Part shown: one piece after another, positions 19,540 to 27,840 of the stretch
How the letters are laid out: the number at the start of each line of letters is the position of its first letter
How positions within the stretch are numbered: position 1 is the stretch's first letter
Origin: Pseudomonas monteilii
GTDB lineage: Bacteria > Pseudomonadota > Gammaproteobacteria > Pseudomonadales > Pseudomonadaceae
Direction of reading: 5' to 3'
NCBI GenBank assembly: GCA_001534745.1
Contig: CP013997.1
Span: 4,092,001-4,156,000, forward strand
DNA: 64,000 nt
Position numbers and translations under genes: made by a program
The notes under the pieces: model-generated
Seen by the model: the letters and a program-made list of their open reading frames with translations, nothing else
Databases searched by the model: none
What the model was told of the DNA's origin: nothing

Positions 19540-19986
19540 ATGCGCCTGCCCCTCGGCCGACCTGCTCGCCGCCGCTCCGATCACCCCCGCGTGAACGGCA
19601 GCTGGCTGAGCCTGTTCGCCATGTGGATGATCTTCATCGGCCCTCTGATCGCTCAGTCGATGCCGATGAATCACCACGCCGGCATGAGTCTGGGCGCGGG
19701 CATAGAGGGGCACGCACACGCGGCCCCAGCATCTGATCCGCAGGCCCACGGTGCGATGCACCATGGGCGCCAGCACGATCCTCAGGTGCATGTACTTTGG
19801 GAACAGTGCGGCTACTGCAGCCTGCTGTTCAACTGCCCCGCCCTGCCCGGCACCCTGAGCCCACTGGGCAGCCACAGCCTGCCGCCTGCCATCGCCTCGG
19901 CGCTGCCGCCGTTGCCCGGCCATGCCTCCCGCACCGTCTTCCCTGGCGCCAGAAGCCGCGCGCCACCGTCTCCGATCGACGTCTGA
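19540..19986 (+). CDS. DUF2946 family protein
   Basis: 148 residues from the ATG at 19540 (a GTG lies directly before it). It has one hydrophobic segment (about 22-40), then a His/Met-rich stretch (MPMNHHAGM, GAMHHGRQHD) and the DUF2946 core WEQCGYCSLL with a CxxC-like C-G-Y-C motif and a later Cys in FNCP. The His/Met/Cys content suggests a copper-binding periplasmic protein. It starts 19 bases after the chaperone stop and ends 63 bases before oprC, so it is likely co-transcribed with them. No function has been shown for the family to my knowledge. Confidence 0.75.
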   Translation: MRLPLGRPARRRSDHPRVNGSWLSLFAMWMIFIGPLIAQSMPMNHHAGMSLGAGIEGHAHAAPASDPQAHGAMHHGRQHDPQVHVLWEQCGYCSLLFNCPALPGTLSPLGSHSLPPAIASALPPLPGHASRTVFPGARSRAPPSPIDV

Positions 19987-20049
19987 ACCTTCGACCTGCG
20001 TGTGCGCCTGCGGCGCACGCCCGTTTCCGACTGATCGACTGGAATCCCC

Positions 20050-22116
20050 ATGACCGGTTGCACGTACCTTTCTGCGCGCCCGTTGCGCGCACCCCTGACG
20101 CTGCTCTGCGGCTCGCTGCTCACCCCCTTCGCCCTGGCGGCAGGCCCGGAGCCCGTTGCCACCCTGCGTGGCAGTGACGAACTCAGCCCCACGGTCATCA
20201 CCGCCGTCGCGCCCAGCTCGCCCCTGACCGTGGTCACCGACCCCAGGGCGCCACGCCAGCCCGTGCCGGCCAGCGACGGTGCCGACTACCTCAAGACCAT
20301 CCCGGGGTTCTCGGCCATCCGCTCGGGTGGCACCAATGGCGATCCGGTGCTGCGCGGCCTGTTCGGCTCGCGCCTGAACATCCTCACCAATGGCGGCCTG
20401 ATGCTCGGCGCCTGCCCCAATCGCATGGATGCGCCCACCTCATACATTTCGCCGCAGACCTACGACCGGCTGACGGTCATCAAAGGCCCGCAAAGCGTCA
20501 TCTGGGGCCCAGGCGGCTCGGCGGGCACCGTGCTGTTCGAGCGCGACCCGGAGCGCTTCGGCGAACTGGGCAGCCGGGTCGACGCAAGTCTTCTGGTCGG
20601 CTCCAACGGCCGCCTCGACAGACGTCTCGATGCCGCCGCGGGCAACCAGCAGGCCTACGCGCGCTTCGTCGGCAACCGGTCGCGGGCCGGCGACTACGAG
20701 GACGGCCATGGCGACGACGTACCGTCGCGCTGGGACAAATGGAACGGCGATGCGACCCTGGGCTGGACCCCGGACGCCGACACCCTGCTGGAGCTGACCG
20801 CAGGCCGGGGCGACGGCGAAGCCCGCTACGCCGGGCGCGGCATGGACGGCTCACAGTTCAAGCGCGAAAGCCTGGGCCTGCGCTTCGAACGTTCCAACCT
20901 GGGCGAGGTGCTCGACTCGGTCGAGGCGCAGGTCTGGTACAACTACGCCGACCACGTCATGGACAACTACAGCCTGCGGCGCCCGTCGGGCAGCGGCATG
21001 ATGGGCCGGCCGATGGTCAGCAACGTCGACCGCCGTTCCCTGGGCGCACGGCTCAAGGCCACCTGGCACTGGGACGACCTGCAATTGATCGGCGGACTCG
21101 ATGCCCAGCGCAACGAACACCGCAAACGGGGCGGGATGGGCGTGGATGCCCACCGTGGCCAGGCCTGGACCCAGGACGCCGACTTCCACAACTATGGCGC
21201 TTTCGCCGAGTTGACCTGGCACGCCACCGACACCGATCGCCTGGTCAGCGGCGCCCGCCTGGATCGGGCCAGCGCCCGCGACTTCCGCCAGGCGGACGCC
21301 AGCAGCACCCGCGAACGCGCCGAGACCTTGCCCAGCGGGTTCGTGCGCCTGGAACACGACCTCGCCGCGCTGCCCGCTACCGCCTATATCGGCCTGGGCC
21401 ATGCCCAGCGCTTCCCCGATTACTGGGAGCTGTTCTCGCCAGGCGTCGGCCCGGTAGGTTCGCGGGACGCCTTCGAGGGTATCGCCCCGGAGAAGACCAC
21501 CCAGCTCGACCTGGGCCTGAGCTACAAGGACGAGCGCCTGGAAGCCTGGGCGTCGGCCTATGCCGGGCAGATCCGCGACTACATCCTGTTCGACTACCGG
21601 GCCGGCATGACCGGTGCGGCCCGCTCGCGCGCCAGCAACGTCGATGCGCGGGTGATGGGCGGTGAGCTGGGCGTGGCCTACACGCTGCTCGAGCACTGGA
21701 AGGCCGACGCCACGCTGGCCTATGCCTGGGGCAAGAACAGCAGCGACGGTCGCGCCCTGCCGCAGATGCCGCCGCTGGACAGCCGGTTCGGCCTGACCTA
21801 TGCCCGCGATGACTGGAGTGCCGGTGCCCTGCTGCGCCTAGTGGCGCCTCAGCGTCGCATCGCCGAGGGCCAGGGCAACGTGGTGGGCAAGGACTACCGC
21901 GACAGCGCCGGATTTGGCGTGTTTTCGCTCAATGGTGCTTATCGGGTGAGCAAGCAGGTCAAGCTCAGCGCAGGGGTCGACAACCTGTTCGACAAGGCCT
22001 ACGCCGAGCATCTGAACTTGGCGGGCAACGCCGGGTTCGGATATCCGGCCAGTGACCCGACACCCGTCAACGAGCCGGGCCGCACGTTGTGGACCCAGGT
22101 CGACCTGAGTTTCTGA
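20050..22116 (+). CDS. oprC: TonB-dependent copper receptor OprC
   Basis: Outer-membrane copper channel driven by TonB. The 688-residue protein has a signal peptide (about 1-31), a plug domain (PTVITAVAP as TonB-box region, YLKTIPGFSAIRSGG, GLFGSRLNILTNGG) and a 22-strand barrel ending in WTQVDLSF with the terminal Phe needed for assembly. The copper ligands known from OprC are kept: Cys122 and Met126 in GACPNRMDAP (CxxxM) and His302 and Met304 in DHVMDN (HxM). The neighbouring chaperone, DUF2946 and PepSY genes form one uptake cluster with it. Confidence 0.93.
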   Translation: MTGCTYLSARPLRAPLTLLCGSLLTPFALAAGPEPVATLRGSDELSPTVITAVAPSSPLTVVTDPRAPRQPVPASDGADYLKTIPGFSAIRSGGTNGDPVLRGLFGSRLNILTNGGLMLGACPNRMDAPTSYISPQTYDRLTVIKGPQSVIWGPGGSAGTVLFERDPERFGELGSRVDASLLVGSNGRLDRRLDAAAGNQQAYARFVGNRSRAGDYEDGHGDDVPSRWDKWNGDATLGWTPDADTLLELTAGRGDGEARYAGRGMDGSQFKRESLGLRFERSNLGEVLDSVEAQVWYNYADHVMDNYSLRRPSGSGMMGRPMVSNVDRRSLGARLKATWHWDDLQLIGGLDAQRNEHRKRGGMGVDAHRGQAWTQDADFHNYGAFAELTWHATDTDRLVSGARLDRASARDFRQADASSTRERAETLPSGFVRLEHDLAALPATAYIGLGHAQRFPDYWELFSPGVGPVGSRDAFEGIAPEKTTQLDLGLSYKDERLEAWASAYAGQIRDYILFDYRAGMTGAARSRASNVDARVMGGELGVAYTLLEHWKADATLAYAWGKNSSDGRALPQMPPLDSRFGLTYARDDWSAGALLRLVAPQRRIAEGQGNVVGKDYRDSAGFGVFSLNGAYRVSKQVKLSAGVDNLFDKAYAEHLNLAGNAGFGYPASDPTPVNEPGRTLWTQVDLSF

Positions 22117-22171
22117 ACCCGTGGGCGCGGTCCTGTCACCGCGCCCCGTTTGATCCAGATGGGAGCGCTCC

Positions 22172-23536
22172 ATGAGCGAGTCACGCATTTCATTCTACAA
22201 CCTGGCCTGGCGCTGGCATTTCTATGCCGGTCTGTTCGTCGCGCCGTTCATGATCCTGCTGGCGATCACCGGCCTGATCTACCTGTTCAAGCCACAGCTG
22301 GACCCGCTGCTCTACCGGGACCTGATGGTGGTCGAGACCGGGCATCATCGGCAGAGCGCCGATGCCCTGCTGGCATCGGTGCAGCACACCTACCCCCAGG
22401 GCCACGTGGCGCAGTACCTGCCACCGCTGAACCCGCAACGCAGCGCGCAGTTCGTGGTGCACGATGCCGGCCGTGAGCTGAACGTCTTCGTCGACCCCTA
22501 CCAGGGCACGGTGCTGGGCGCGCAGGACAGCAAGTACAACCTGCAGGCCATCGCCCGCGGCCTGCATGCCGAGCTGATGATCGGCACGACGGGCGATCGC
22601 CTGATCGAGCTGGCGGCCGGCTGGGGTATCGTGCTGGTGGTGTCCGGCCTCTACCTGTGGTGGCCACGCGGTCGGCGCACCGGTGGCGTGCTGTGGCCTC
22701 GTGCTGCCGCGCGTGGGCGGGTGCTGTGGCGCGACCTGCACGCCGTCAGCGGCTTCTGGGGTGCGGGTTTCCTGTTGCTCCTGCTGCTGAGCGGGATGAC
22801 CTGGACCGGCTTCTGGGGCAAGCAGTACGCGGACCTGTGGAACCGCTTTCCGGCGGCCATGTGGAACGCCATGCCCACCTCGGACCAGCAGGCCCGCGAC
22901 CTGAACAGCGCCCATCGTCAGACCGTGCCCTGGGCCATGGAAAACACCCCGATGCCGCAGTCCGGCGCGCACGCCGAGCATGCCGGCCATCACGGCATGT
23001 CCAGCGGCCCTGCCGCACCGCAGGTCAGCCTGCAACAGATCCAGGACATCGCCACGGCGCGCGAGGTCGAGCCGGGCTACAGCATCACACTGCCCACCAC
23101 TGCCGAAGGCGTCTTCACCATTGCGGTGTTCGCCGACGACCCGCGCCACGACGCCACGCTCCACGTCGACCAGTACACTGGCAAGGTGCTGGCCGACGTG
23201 CGCTGGCGCGACTATGGGCTGGCGGCCCGCGCCACGGAAATGGGGGTGATGCTGCACCAGGGCAAGCTGTACGGCCCGCTGCACCAGGCGGTGGTGTGCC
23301 TGATCTGCCTGATGGTGCTGCTGGGGTCGGTCAGCGGTCTGGTGATGTGGTGGAAACGGCGGCCGGCCGGTGGCCTGGGGGTCCCGCCCCTGCGCCACGA
23401 CCTGCCGCGCTGGAAGGTGGCCACCGGGGTGATGCTGGTGCTGGGCGTGGCCTTCCCGCTGGTGGGGGTGTCGATGCTGGCGATGTGGTTGGTGGACAAG
23501 CTGCTGGTACGCCGTCGGGTGCTGGCCAGCGCCTGA
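22172..23536 (+). CDS. PepSY-associated transmembrane protein of the copper cluster
   Basis: 454 residues: four to five membrane segments (about 20-40, 150-170, 195-220, 375-400, 420-445) and two periplasmic PepSY-like domains (about 55-140 and 280-350). It starts NLAWRWHFYAGLFVAPFMILLAITGLIY, the typical PepSY_TM opening with a conserved His. A His/Met-rich loop (MPQSGAHAEHAGHHGM) suggests metal handling. Related proteins next to siderophore receptors act as reductases or metal-release factors. By analogy this could reduce Cu(II) or release copper behind OprC, but this is inference. Confidence 0.82.
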   Translation: MSESRISFYNLAWRWHFYAGLFVAPFMILLAITGLIYLFKPQLDPLLYRDLMVVETGHHRQSADALLASVQHTYPQGHVAQYLPPLNPQRSAQFVVHDAGRELNVFVDPYQGTVLGAQDSKYNLQAIARGLHAELMIGTTGDRLIELAAGWGIVLVVSGLYLWWPRGRRTGGVLWPRAAARGRVLWRDLHAVSGFWGAGFLLLLLLSGMTWTGFWGKQYADLWNRFPAAMWNAMPTSDQQARDLNSAHRQTVPWAMENTPMPQSGAHAEHAGHHGMSSGPAAPQVSLQQIQDIATAREVEPGYSITLPTTAEGVFTIAVFADDPRHDATLHVDQYTGKVLADVRWRDYGLAARATEMGVMLHQGKLYGPLHQAVVCLICLMVLLGSVSGLVMWWKRRPAGGLGVPPLRHDLPRWKVATGVMLVLGVAFPLVGVSMLAMWLVDKLLVRRRVLASA

Positions 23537-23665
23537 GTCGTCGTCGCGGGCCTGCCAGGCCTCGACCCCGGTCGAGGCAATCCGTCGCGCACACTTGTCG
23601 GGGAGCCGTGGTAGCCTGTGCGGCTTTCCCTGACAAAAAGACTGAGCCTCGATGGAATGCAGCCA

Positions 23666-25057
23666 ATGAACCGGACCCCTTCCCGTCCTGCTGACGACCA
23701 GCACCTGCAACGCAACCTGACCAACCGCCACATCCAGTTGATCGCCATCGGCGGTGCCATCGGCACCGGCCTGTTCATGGGCTCGGGCAAGACCATCAGC
23801 CTGGCCGGTCCGTCGATCATCTTCGTCTACATGATCATCGGCTTCATGCTGTTCTTCGTCATGCGTGCCATGGGCGAACTGCTGCTGTCGAACCTGAACT
23901 ACAAGTCGTTCATCGACTTCTCCGCCGATCTGCTCGGTCCCTGGGCCGGCTTCTTCACGGGCTGGACCTACTGGTTCTGCTGGGTGATCACCGGCATCGC
24001 CGACGTCATCGCCATCGCTGCCTACTCGCAGTTCTGGTTCCCCGACCTGCCTCAGTGGATACCGGCGCTGACCTGCGTCGCGGTGCTGCTGTCGCTGAAC
24101 CTAGTCACCGTGAAGCTGTTCGGCGAAATGGAGTTCTGGTTCGCCCTGATCAAGATCGTCGCCATCCTCGGGCTGGTCGCCACCGGCCTGTACATGGTGG
24201 TCACCGGGTTCGAATCGCCGAGCGGCAGCACTGCGCAGCTGGCCAACCTGTGGAACGACGAAGGCATGTTCCCTCATGGGCTGATGGGCTTCTTCGCCGG
24301 TTTCCAGATCGCCGTGTTCGCCTTCGTCGGCATCGAGCTGGTCGGCACTACCGCCGCCGAGGCGAAGAACCCCGAGCGCACGTTGCCGCGGGCGATCAAC
24401 TCGATCCCGATCCGCATCATCGTGTTCTACGTGCTGGCGCTGATCGCGATCATGGCCGTGACGCCCTGGCGCGACGTGGTGCCGGGCAAGAGCCCGTTCG
24501 TCGAGCTGTTCGTGCTGGCGGGCCTGCCGGCGGCGGCGAGCATCATCAATTTCGTGGTGCTGACCTCGGCCGCCTCGTCGGCCAACAGCGGTGTGTTCTC
24601 CACCAGCCGCATGCTGTTCGGCCTGGCTCAGGAAGGCGCCGCCCCTGGCGCGTTCGGGCGCCTGTCGCGGCGCGCGGTGCCTGCCAACGGCTTGTATTTC
24701 TCTTGCCTGTGCCTGCTGTTCGGCGCGGTGCTGATCTACCTGATCCCGGACGTGGTCGAGGCCTTCACCTTGGTCACCACCGTGTCGGCGGTGCTGTTCA
24801 TGTTCGTCTGGACGCTGATCCTGCTGTCCTACCTGAGCTACCGCAAGCACCGCGCCGCGCTGCACCAGGCCTCGACCTACAAGATGCCCGGCGGGCGCGT
24901 GATGTGCTACGTGTGCCTGGCGTTCTTCGCCTTCATCCTGGTGCTGTTGAGCCTGGAAAGCGACACCCGCGCCGCGCTGGTGGTCACACCGATCTGGTTC
25001 CTGGTGCTCGCGGTGAGCTATCAGGTCGTGCGGCGCAAGCGGCCACTCAACCGCTGA
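23666..25057 (+). CDS. cycA: D-serine/D-alanine/glycine permease of the APC family
   Basis: Proton-coupled uptake of D-alanine, D-serine and glycine. The 463-residue protein has 12 predicted membrane helices. Its N-terminal part (RNLTNRHIQLIAIGGAIG, then GTGLFMGSGKTISLAGPSI) and segments such as GFFAGFQIAVFAFVGIELVG are nearly the same as E. coli CycA, so I name it with fair confidence; the true substrate range could differ. I chose the ATG at 23666 (MNRTPSRPADDQ) with GATGGA 9 bases upstream; an ATG 9 bases earlier is also possible. Confidence 0.88.
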   Translation: MNRTPSRPADDQHLQRNLTNRHIQLIAIGGAIGTGLFMGSGKTISLAGPSIIFVYMIIGFMLFFVMRAMGELLLSNLNYKSFIDFSADLLGPWAGFFTGWTYWFCWVITGIADVIAIAAYSQFWFPDLPQWIPALTCVAVLLSLNLVTVKLFGEMEFWFALIKIVAILGLVATGLYMVVTGFESPSGSTAQLANLWNDEGMFPHGLMGFFAGFQIAVFAFVGIELVGTTAAEAKNPERTLPRAINSIPIRIIVFYVLALIAIMAVTPWRDVVPGKSPFVELFVLAGLPAAASIINFVVLTSAASSANSGVFSTSRMLFGLAQEGAAPGAFGRLSRRAVPANGLYFSCLCLLFGAVLIYLIPDVVEAFTLVTTVSAVLFMFVWTLILLSYLSYRKHRAALHQASTYKMPGGRVMCYVCLAFFAFILVLLSLESDTRAALVVTPIWFLVLAVSYQVVRRKRPLNR

Positions 25058-25107
25058 TCGAGACGCGCTGATCGGTGCGCCCCCTCACCCGGGGGGCGCA
25101 CGCCTGG

Positions 25108-25407
25108 CTAGTTGGCTTCGATGCCGTGCAACACGGCTTCGGTCAACGCCAGGCCTTTCTCCAACGAATTCTCCGTCGCCATCAACAGGCTACGCAGCGG
25201 TTCGTCCGCTTTCTCCAGAGCCGTAGCATTGGTCTCGTACGCGGCCTTCAAGGCGGCGACGGCACACACCAGCGCATCTTCGCTGTCGATACCCGCACGT
25301 ACCATGAAGGTGGGTTCGTGGGCGTGGTTGCAGGTGCCGAAGGTCGCACACGCCGTGACGGGGCGCGGGGTACCAGGGTCGGGACGCATAAAGGATGGTG
25401 GGTTCAT
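25108..25407 (-). CDS. Small DUF3077-like protein
   Basis: 99 residues. The C-terminal two thirds (FMVRAGIDSEDALVCAVAAL, then KAAYETNATALEKADEPLRSLL) resemble the small DUF3077-type proteins that are abundant in P. putida-group genomes, whose function is unknown. The N-terminus holds a proline-rich part and CATFGTCNHAHEPTF. The ATG has AGAGG 8 bases upstream and overlaps the stop of a 25-codon ORF (ATGA). It may be the body of a longer ancestral protein whose N-terminus is that small ORF. Family assignment is from pattern memory. Confidence 0.6.
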   Translation of the reverse strand: MNPPSFMRPDPGTPRPVTACATFGTCNHAHEPTFMVRAGIDSEDALVCAVAALKAAYETNATALEKADEPLRSLLMATENSLEKGLALTEAVLHGIEAN

Positions 25408-25481
25408 GAACGCACCTCTCGGCAGCAAGAGAGGGGCTTGAACGACAGGCAGGGTGGGTCTGGGAGGGCTTTCTCGAGCAT
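25404..25481 (-). CDS. 25-codon ORF translationally coupled to the DUF3077-like gene
   Basis: ATG at 25481 preceded by a full AAGGAG (plus-strand 25489-25494) with a 7-base spacer, the best ribosome site in this area. It encodes 25 residues beginning MLEKALPDPP, an opening I associate with full-length DUF3077-like proteins, then CLSFKPLSCCREVRS. Its stop overlaps the next ATG by four bases. Either it is a leader peptide coupled to the downstream gene, or it is the N-terminus of that gene split off by a frameshift. Confidence 0.5.
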   Translation of the reverse strand: MLEKALPDPPCLSFKPLSCCREVRS

Positions 25482-25762
25482 GGTGCGACTCCTTGCAACT
25501 CTTCCGAAATGTCACTCCGTGCCCATACGCCAATATGGGTGGACGGAGCCGTGCGGGTTGGCGTTGCCGGTCGGAAGCCCGGTGAGCCCGGAGGCTCCCA
25601 CACACGGCTCCGCCCATAAAGGGTGCAACCATGCGAGACACGACGCACGTATGCGCTGTGTCCGATTTCCGATAACGGGACGCCAATCCCGTGCCGCAGA
25701 ATCTACTGCGGTGGCGCACGGTACTCAAGTCACAAGGGTGTGTCAAAATGTTCGGCGAGCGG
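25408..25762 (-). promoter_or_regulatory. Promoter and long structured leader of the DUF3077-like gene
   Basis: On the minus strand TTGACA (plus 25741-25746) and TACCGT (plus 25718-25723) are 17 bases apart, a plausible sigma70 promoter, which gives a leader of about 230 nt. The leader contains three hairpins: CCGCAG/CTGCGG (25695-25712), ACGGGA/TCCCGT (25676-25693) and a larger one at 25536-25616, with arms CGGAGCCGTG (25544-25553) and CACGGCTCCG (25603-25612) extended by ATGGG/CCCAT across a 4-base bulge. Such a leader points to RNA-level control, but I know of no matching riboswitch class. Confidence 0.5.
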
Positions 25763-26254
25763 TCAAGACGTGATCAGCCGAGTGTCCAGACCAAACCGTT
25801 CTTGGCTCACCAGTCGATATTGACCCTCGGCGAGCTCGCAGTTGATCAGCAGATTCCATGAGTGTCGGGTTACTGCCGAGGGAATCAGGACGAACGGATG
25901 CTCAGCGAGCAACGTATCGGCGAACTTCTGTTGGTTGGGCGAAGCCGCAGCGCTCGTCAGCCATACAGGATTGGGAACGTCCTCGGGTTGCACGACCTTG
26001 ATCAGGCGGTGATCCAGTACTTCGAAGCACGTGAGCACATGGGCAACGGTATCAAGCGTGTCGAAACCGGCATGCACGGCGACCTCAAGGATGGCAGTGG
26101 CCGGGTCGGCTGAGGCGTACACGACAGTACGACCTGGTGGATTCCACCGTCCGCCGAACGTTCGGGCTCCGATGCCACTGTCCCAGGACGCTTTGTAGAT
26201 CTCACGATCAAGGCGCCAGGCACGCCAGGATGACGCCCAGGGCAATCCATTCAT
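25763..26254 (-). CDS. RES-domain toxin (NAD+-degrading) of a RES/Xre toxin-antitoxin pair
   Basis: 163 residues. RES toxins deplete cellular NAD+. The expected family residues are visible: an Arg-containing AWRL start, FGGRWNPPG, VVYASADPATAILEVAVH (Tyr and Glu of the active site), and a C-terminal HSWNLLIN segment. The start ATG overlaps the antitoxin stop (ATGA), the usual coupled order antitoxin then toxin. A longer open frame upstream lies inside the antitoxin gene in another frame and is not coding. The reading frame looks intact. Base composition is lower in GC than neighbours, as expected for an acquired module. Confidence 0.88.
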   Translation of the reverse strand: MNGLPWASSWRAWRLDREIYKASWDSGIGARTFGGRWNPPGRTVVYASADPATAILEVAVHAGFDTLDTVAHVLTCFEVLDHRLIKVVQPEDVPNPVWLTSAAASPNQQKFADTLLAEHPFVLIPSAVTRHSWNLLINCELAEGQYRLVSQERFGLDTRLITS

Positions 26255-26715
26255 TGATAGACGCCCAGGGCAATTCGCTCCAGATAATCCTCGACTGCCT
26301 GAAAGCCGACCGGGTTGTCGATGACATCTAGCGGCACATCGCCATCCAGGTACTTGCATGGACGTCCCAGCCACTCCTCGGCAAGCGCCTGGGTTCCAAA
26401 GACAGTGATGGCGTGCTCGAGCACCTTGGCGTACTGGAATGCGATAGCGCTCTGCTGAGCGTTGAGCTGCGCGGGTTGCTCGGTGCTGCCCCGTCGCTGG
26501 AGCGTCCTCACGGACCTGCCAACGATACGGCTCAGGACTTTCTGAGTCGAATACAGAAGCGAAATGGAAAGCATGTCTTGTACGTCTTTGAGCGCGAACC
26601 CCTTGAGGGTCTGCTTGTAGATCATGACGTTGCTCAACTGGTCGGAATTGCCGCTGAGCAGGTATTCCGTGGGCCTGCGTGCAGCACCGGCCTTGGCGGT
26701 TTCGATGGACATCAT
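26251..26715 (-). CDS. Xre/MbcA/ParS-type antitoxin with DUF2384 domain
   Basis: 154 residues. The N-terminal half forms a Xre-like DNA-binding region (LKDVQDMLSISLLYSTQKVL, then GRSVRTLQRRG) and the C-terminal half is the DUF2384 toxin-binding domain (AEEWLGRPCKYLDGDVPLDV, ending LERIALGVYQ). It should neutralise the RES toxin and repress its own promoter. GAGGAGG lies 7 bases upstream of the ATG at 26715, a strong ribosome site. The promoter contains a perfect 14-base inverted repeat, the likely operator. Confidence 0.88.
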   Translation of the reverse strand: MMSIETAKAGAARRPTEYLLSGNSDQLSNVMIYKQTLKGFALKDVQDMLSISLLYSTQKVLSRIVGRSVRTLQRRGSTEQPAQLNAQQSAIAFQYAKVLEHAITVFGTQALAEEWLGRPCKYLDGDVPLDVIDNPVGFQAVEDYLERIALGVYQ

Positions 26716-26731
26716 GGCGCATCCTCCTCGC

Positions 26732-26766
26732 ACGACATTTGGCGCAATTATAGCGCCAAATGTCGT
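26732..26766 (-). promoter_or_regulatory. Palindromic operator overlapping the antitoxin promoter
   Basis: Perfect 14-base arms ACGACATTTGGCGC (26732-26745) and GCGCCAAATGTCGT (26753-26766) around a 7-base centre. On the minus strand the centre reads TATAAT (26752-26747), a consensus -10 box. Antitoxin binding here would directly block RNA polymerase, so this is a good candidate for autoregulation of the RES/Xre pair. Confidence 0.75.
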
Positions 26767-27066
26767 ATACCGTACGCTTACGTTGCCAGCAGTATGTTGC
26801 AAGGATGTTCAGATTTGCCCCTCTGCCCTTACGTGCCCTGATCCAGGTACGCCAAGGCGTGTAGCACGGGATGTGTTTCTGCAAAACGACGTTCTTGCGC
26901 GTAGGCCCTGATTATCCCATCAGAGTAAAGGGTCTGGTGGCTAAACCTTCTGCTGGTCAGGTGGGGTGAGTCGAGCTAGTGTGCAAACCTGCCACATGCC
27001 CATCCCTGGCAGCACCACCCCAGGCTGCTTGGCCTACTGTTCCCAGATCCTTCGTGAAGCATACCC
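26767..27066. other. Gene-free spacer between the RES/Xre pair and the acetyltransferase
   Basis: About 300 bases without a credible gene. It holds the upstream part of the antitoxin promoter on one side and the leader of the acetyltransferase on the other. I see no repeats or strong hairpins. Confidence 0.5.
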
Positions 27067-27570
27067 ATGACCTACCATCTGCGTGACGCCCTGCCAGACG
27101 ATCTCCCCGACCTCCTCGCCATCTACAACGATGCGGTACTCAACACCACGGCGATCTGGAACGAGACGCCCGTGGATCTGGCCAACCGCCAGGCATGGTT
27201 CGAGCTGCGTGCCGCACAAAGGTATCCGATCCTGGTGGCCGTCGATAACAGTGGCGTGCTGGGGTACGCTTCGTTCGGTGACTGGCGGCCGTTCGAGGGG
27301 TTCAGGTACACGGTCGAGCATTCGGTCTATGTGCGCGGTGATCAGCGGGGCAAGGGCCTGGGGCCGGTGCTGATGGAGGCGTTGATCGAGCGGGCGCGTG
27401 CTGGCGGCAAGCATGTGATGGTGGCCGCCATCGAAAGTGGCAATGCGGCGTCCATCCGGTTGCATGAGCGGTTGGGTTTCGTGGTGACCGGGCAGATGGC
27501 GCAGGTGGGGGTGAAGTTTGGGCGGTGGTTGGATCTGACGTTTATGCAGAGGGTTGTGGGAGGGGATTGA
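27067..27570 (+). CDS. GNAT acetyltransferase of the phosphinothricin/methionine sulfoximine type
   Basis: 167 residues forming one GNAT fold. The acetyl-CoA loop is VRGDQRGKGLG, with Gln93 to Gly99 matching the Q/RxxGxG/A motif. The start YHLRDALPDDLPDLLAIYND, NETPVDLANRQAWF and SGNAASIRLHERLGF closely follow the PAT/MddA family, which acetylates methionine sulfoximine, methionine sulfone and sometimes phosphinothricin. It stands alone between the RES/Xre pair and REP repeats. The substrate is inferred from family only. Confidence 0.88.
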   Translation: MTYHLRDALPDDLPDLLAIYNDAVLNTTAIWNETPVDLANRQAWFELRAAQRYPILVAVDNSGVLGYASFGDWRPFEGFRYTVEHSVYVRGDQRGKGLGPVLMEALIERARAGGKHVMVAAIESGNAASIRLHERLGFVVTGQMAQVGVKFGRWLDLTFMQRVVGGD

Positions 27571-27840
27571 AGCCCAAGGGCGGTGATGGGGACACGTCGT
27601 GGACCTTTGTATTGGTCATGCAAAGGTGTTGGCTGACTGGTGGGCCCTTCGGGCCCAATCGCGGCACTGGGGCCGCTCCTACAGGGGAACGCGGCGGTCT
27701 GATAGATCAGCAGCGCGGTTCAAACTGTAAGAGCGGCCCCTGCCGGAGCGCCGGACCGACCGCGATCGGGCCCGCAGGGGCCGTAGAGTCAGCCACACCG
27801 GACATGCGGCTCACTCAACAGGCTTAGCCAAGCTCGCCCC
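27571..27840. repeat. REP-type repeats between the acetyltransferase and ferritin-like genes
   Basis: 270 bases. Words GGGCCCTTCGGGCCC, CACTGGGGCCGCTCCTACA and GAGCGGCCCCTGCCGGAGCG are the same building blocks found in module R1, but this is a shortened and diverged arrangement. No gene is visible. It may also terminate the two convergent transcripts. Confidence 0.6.
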
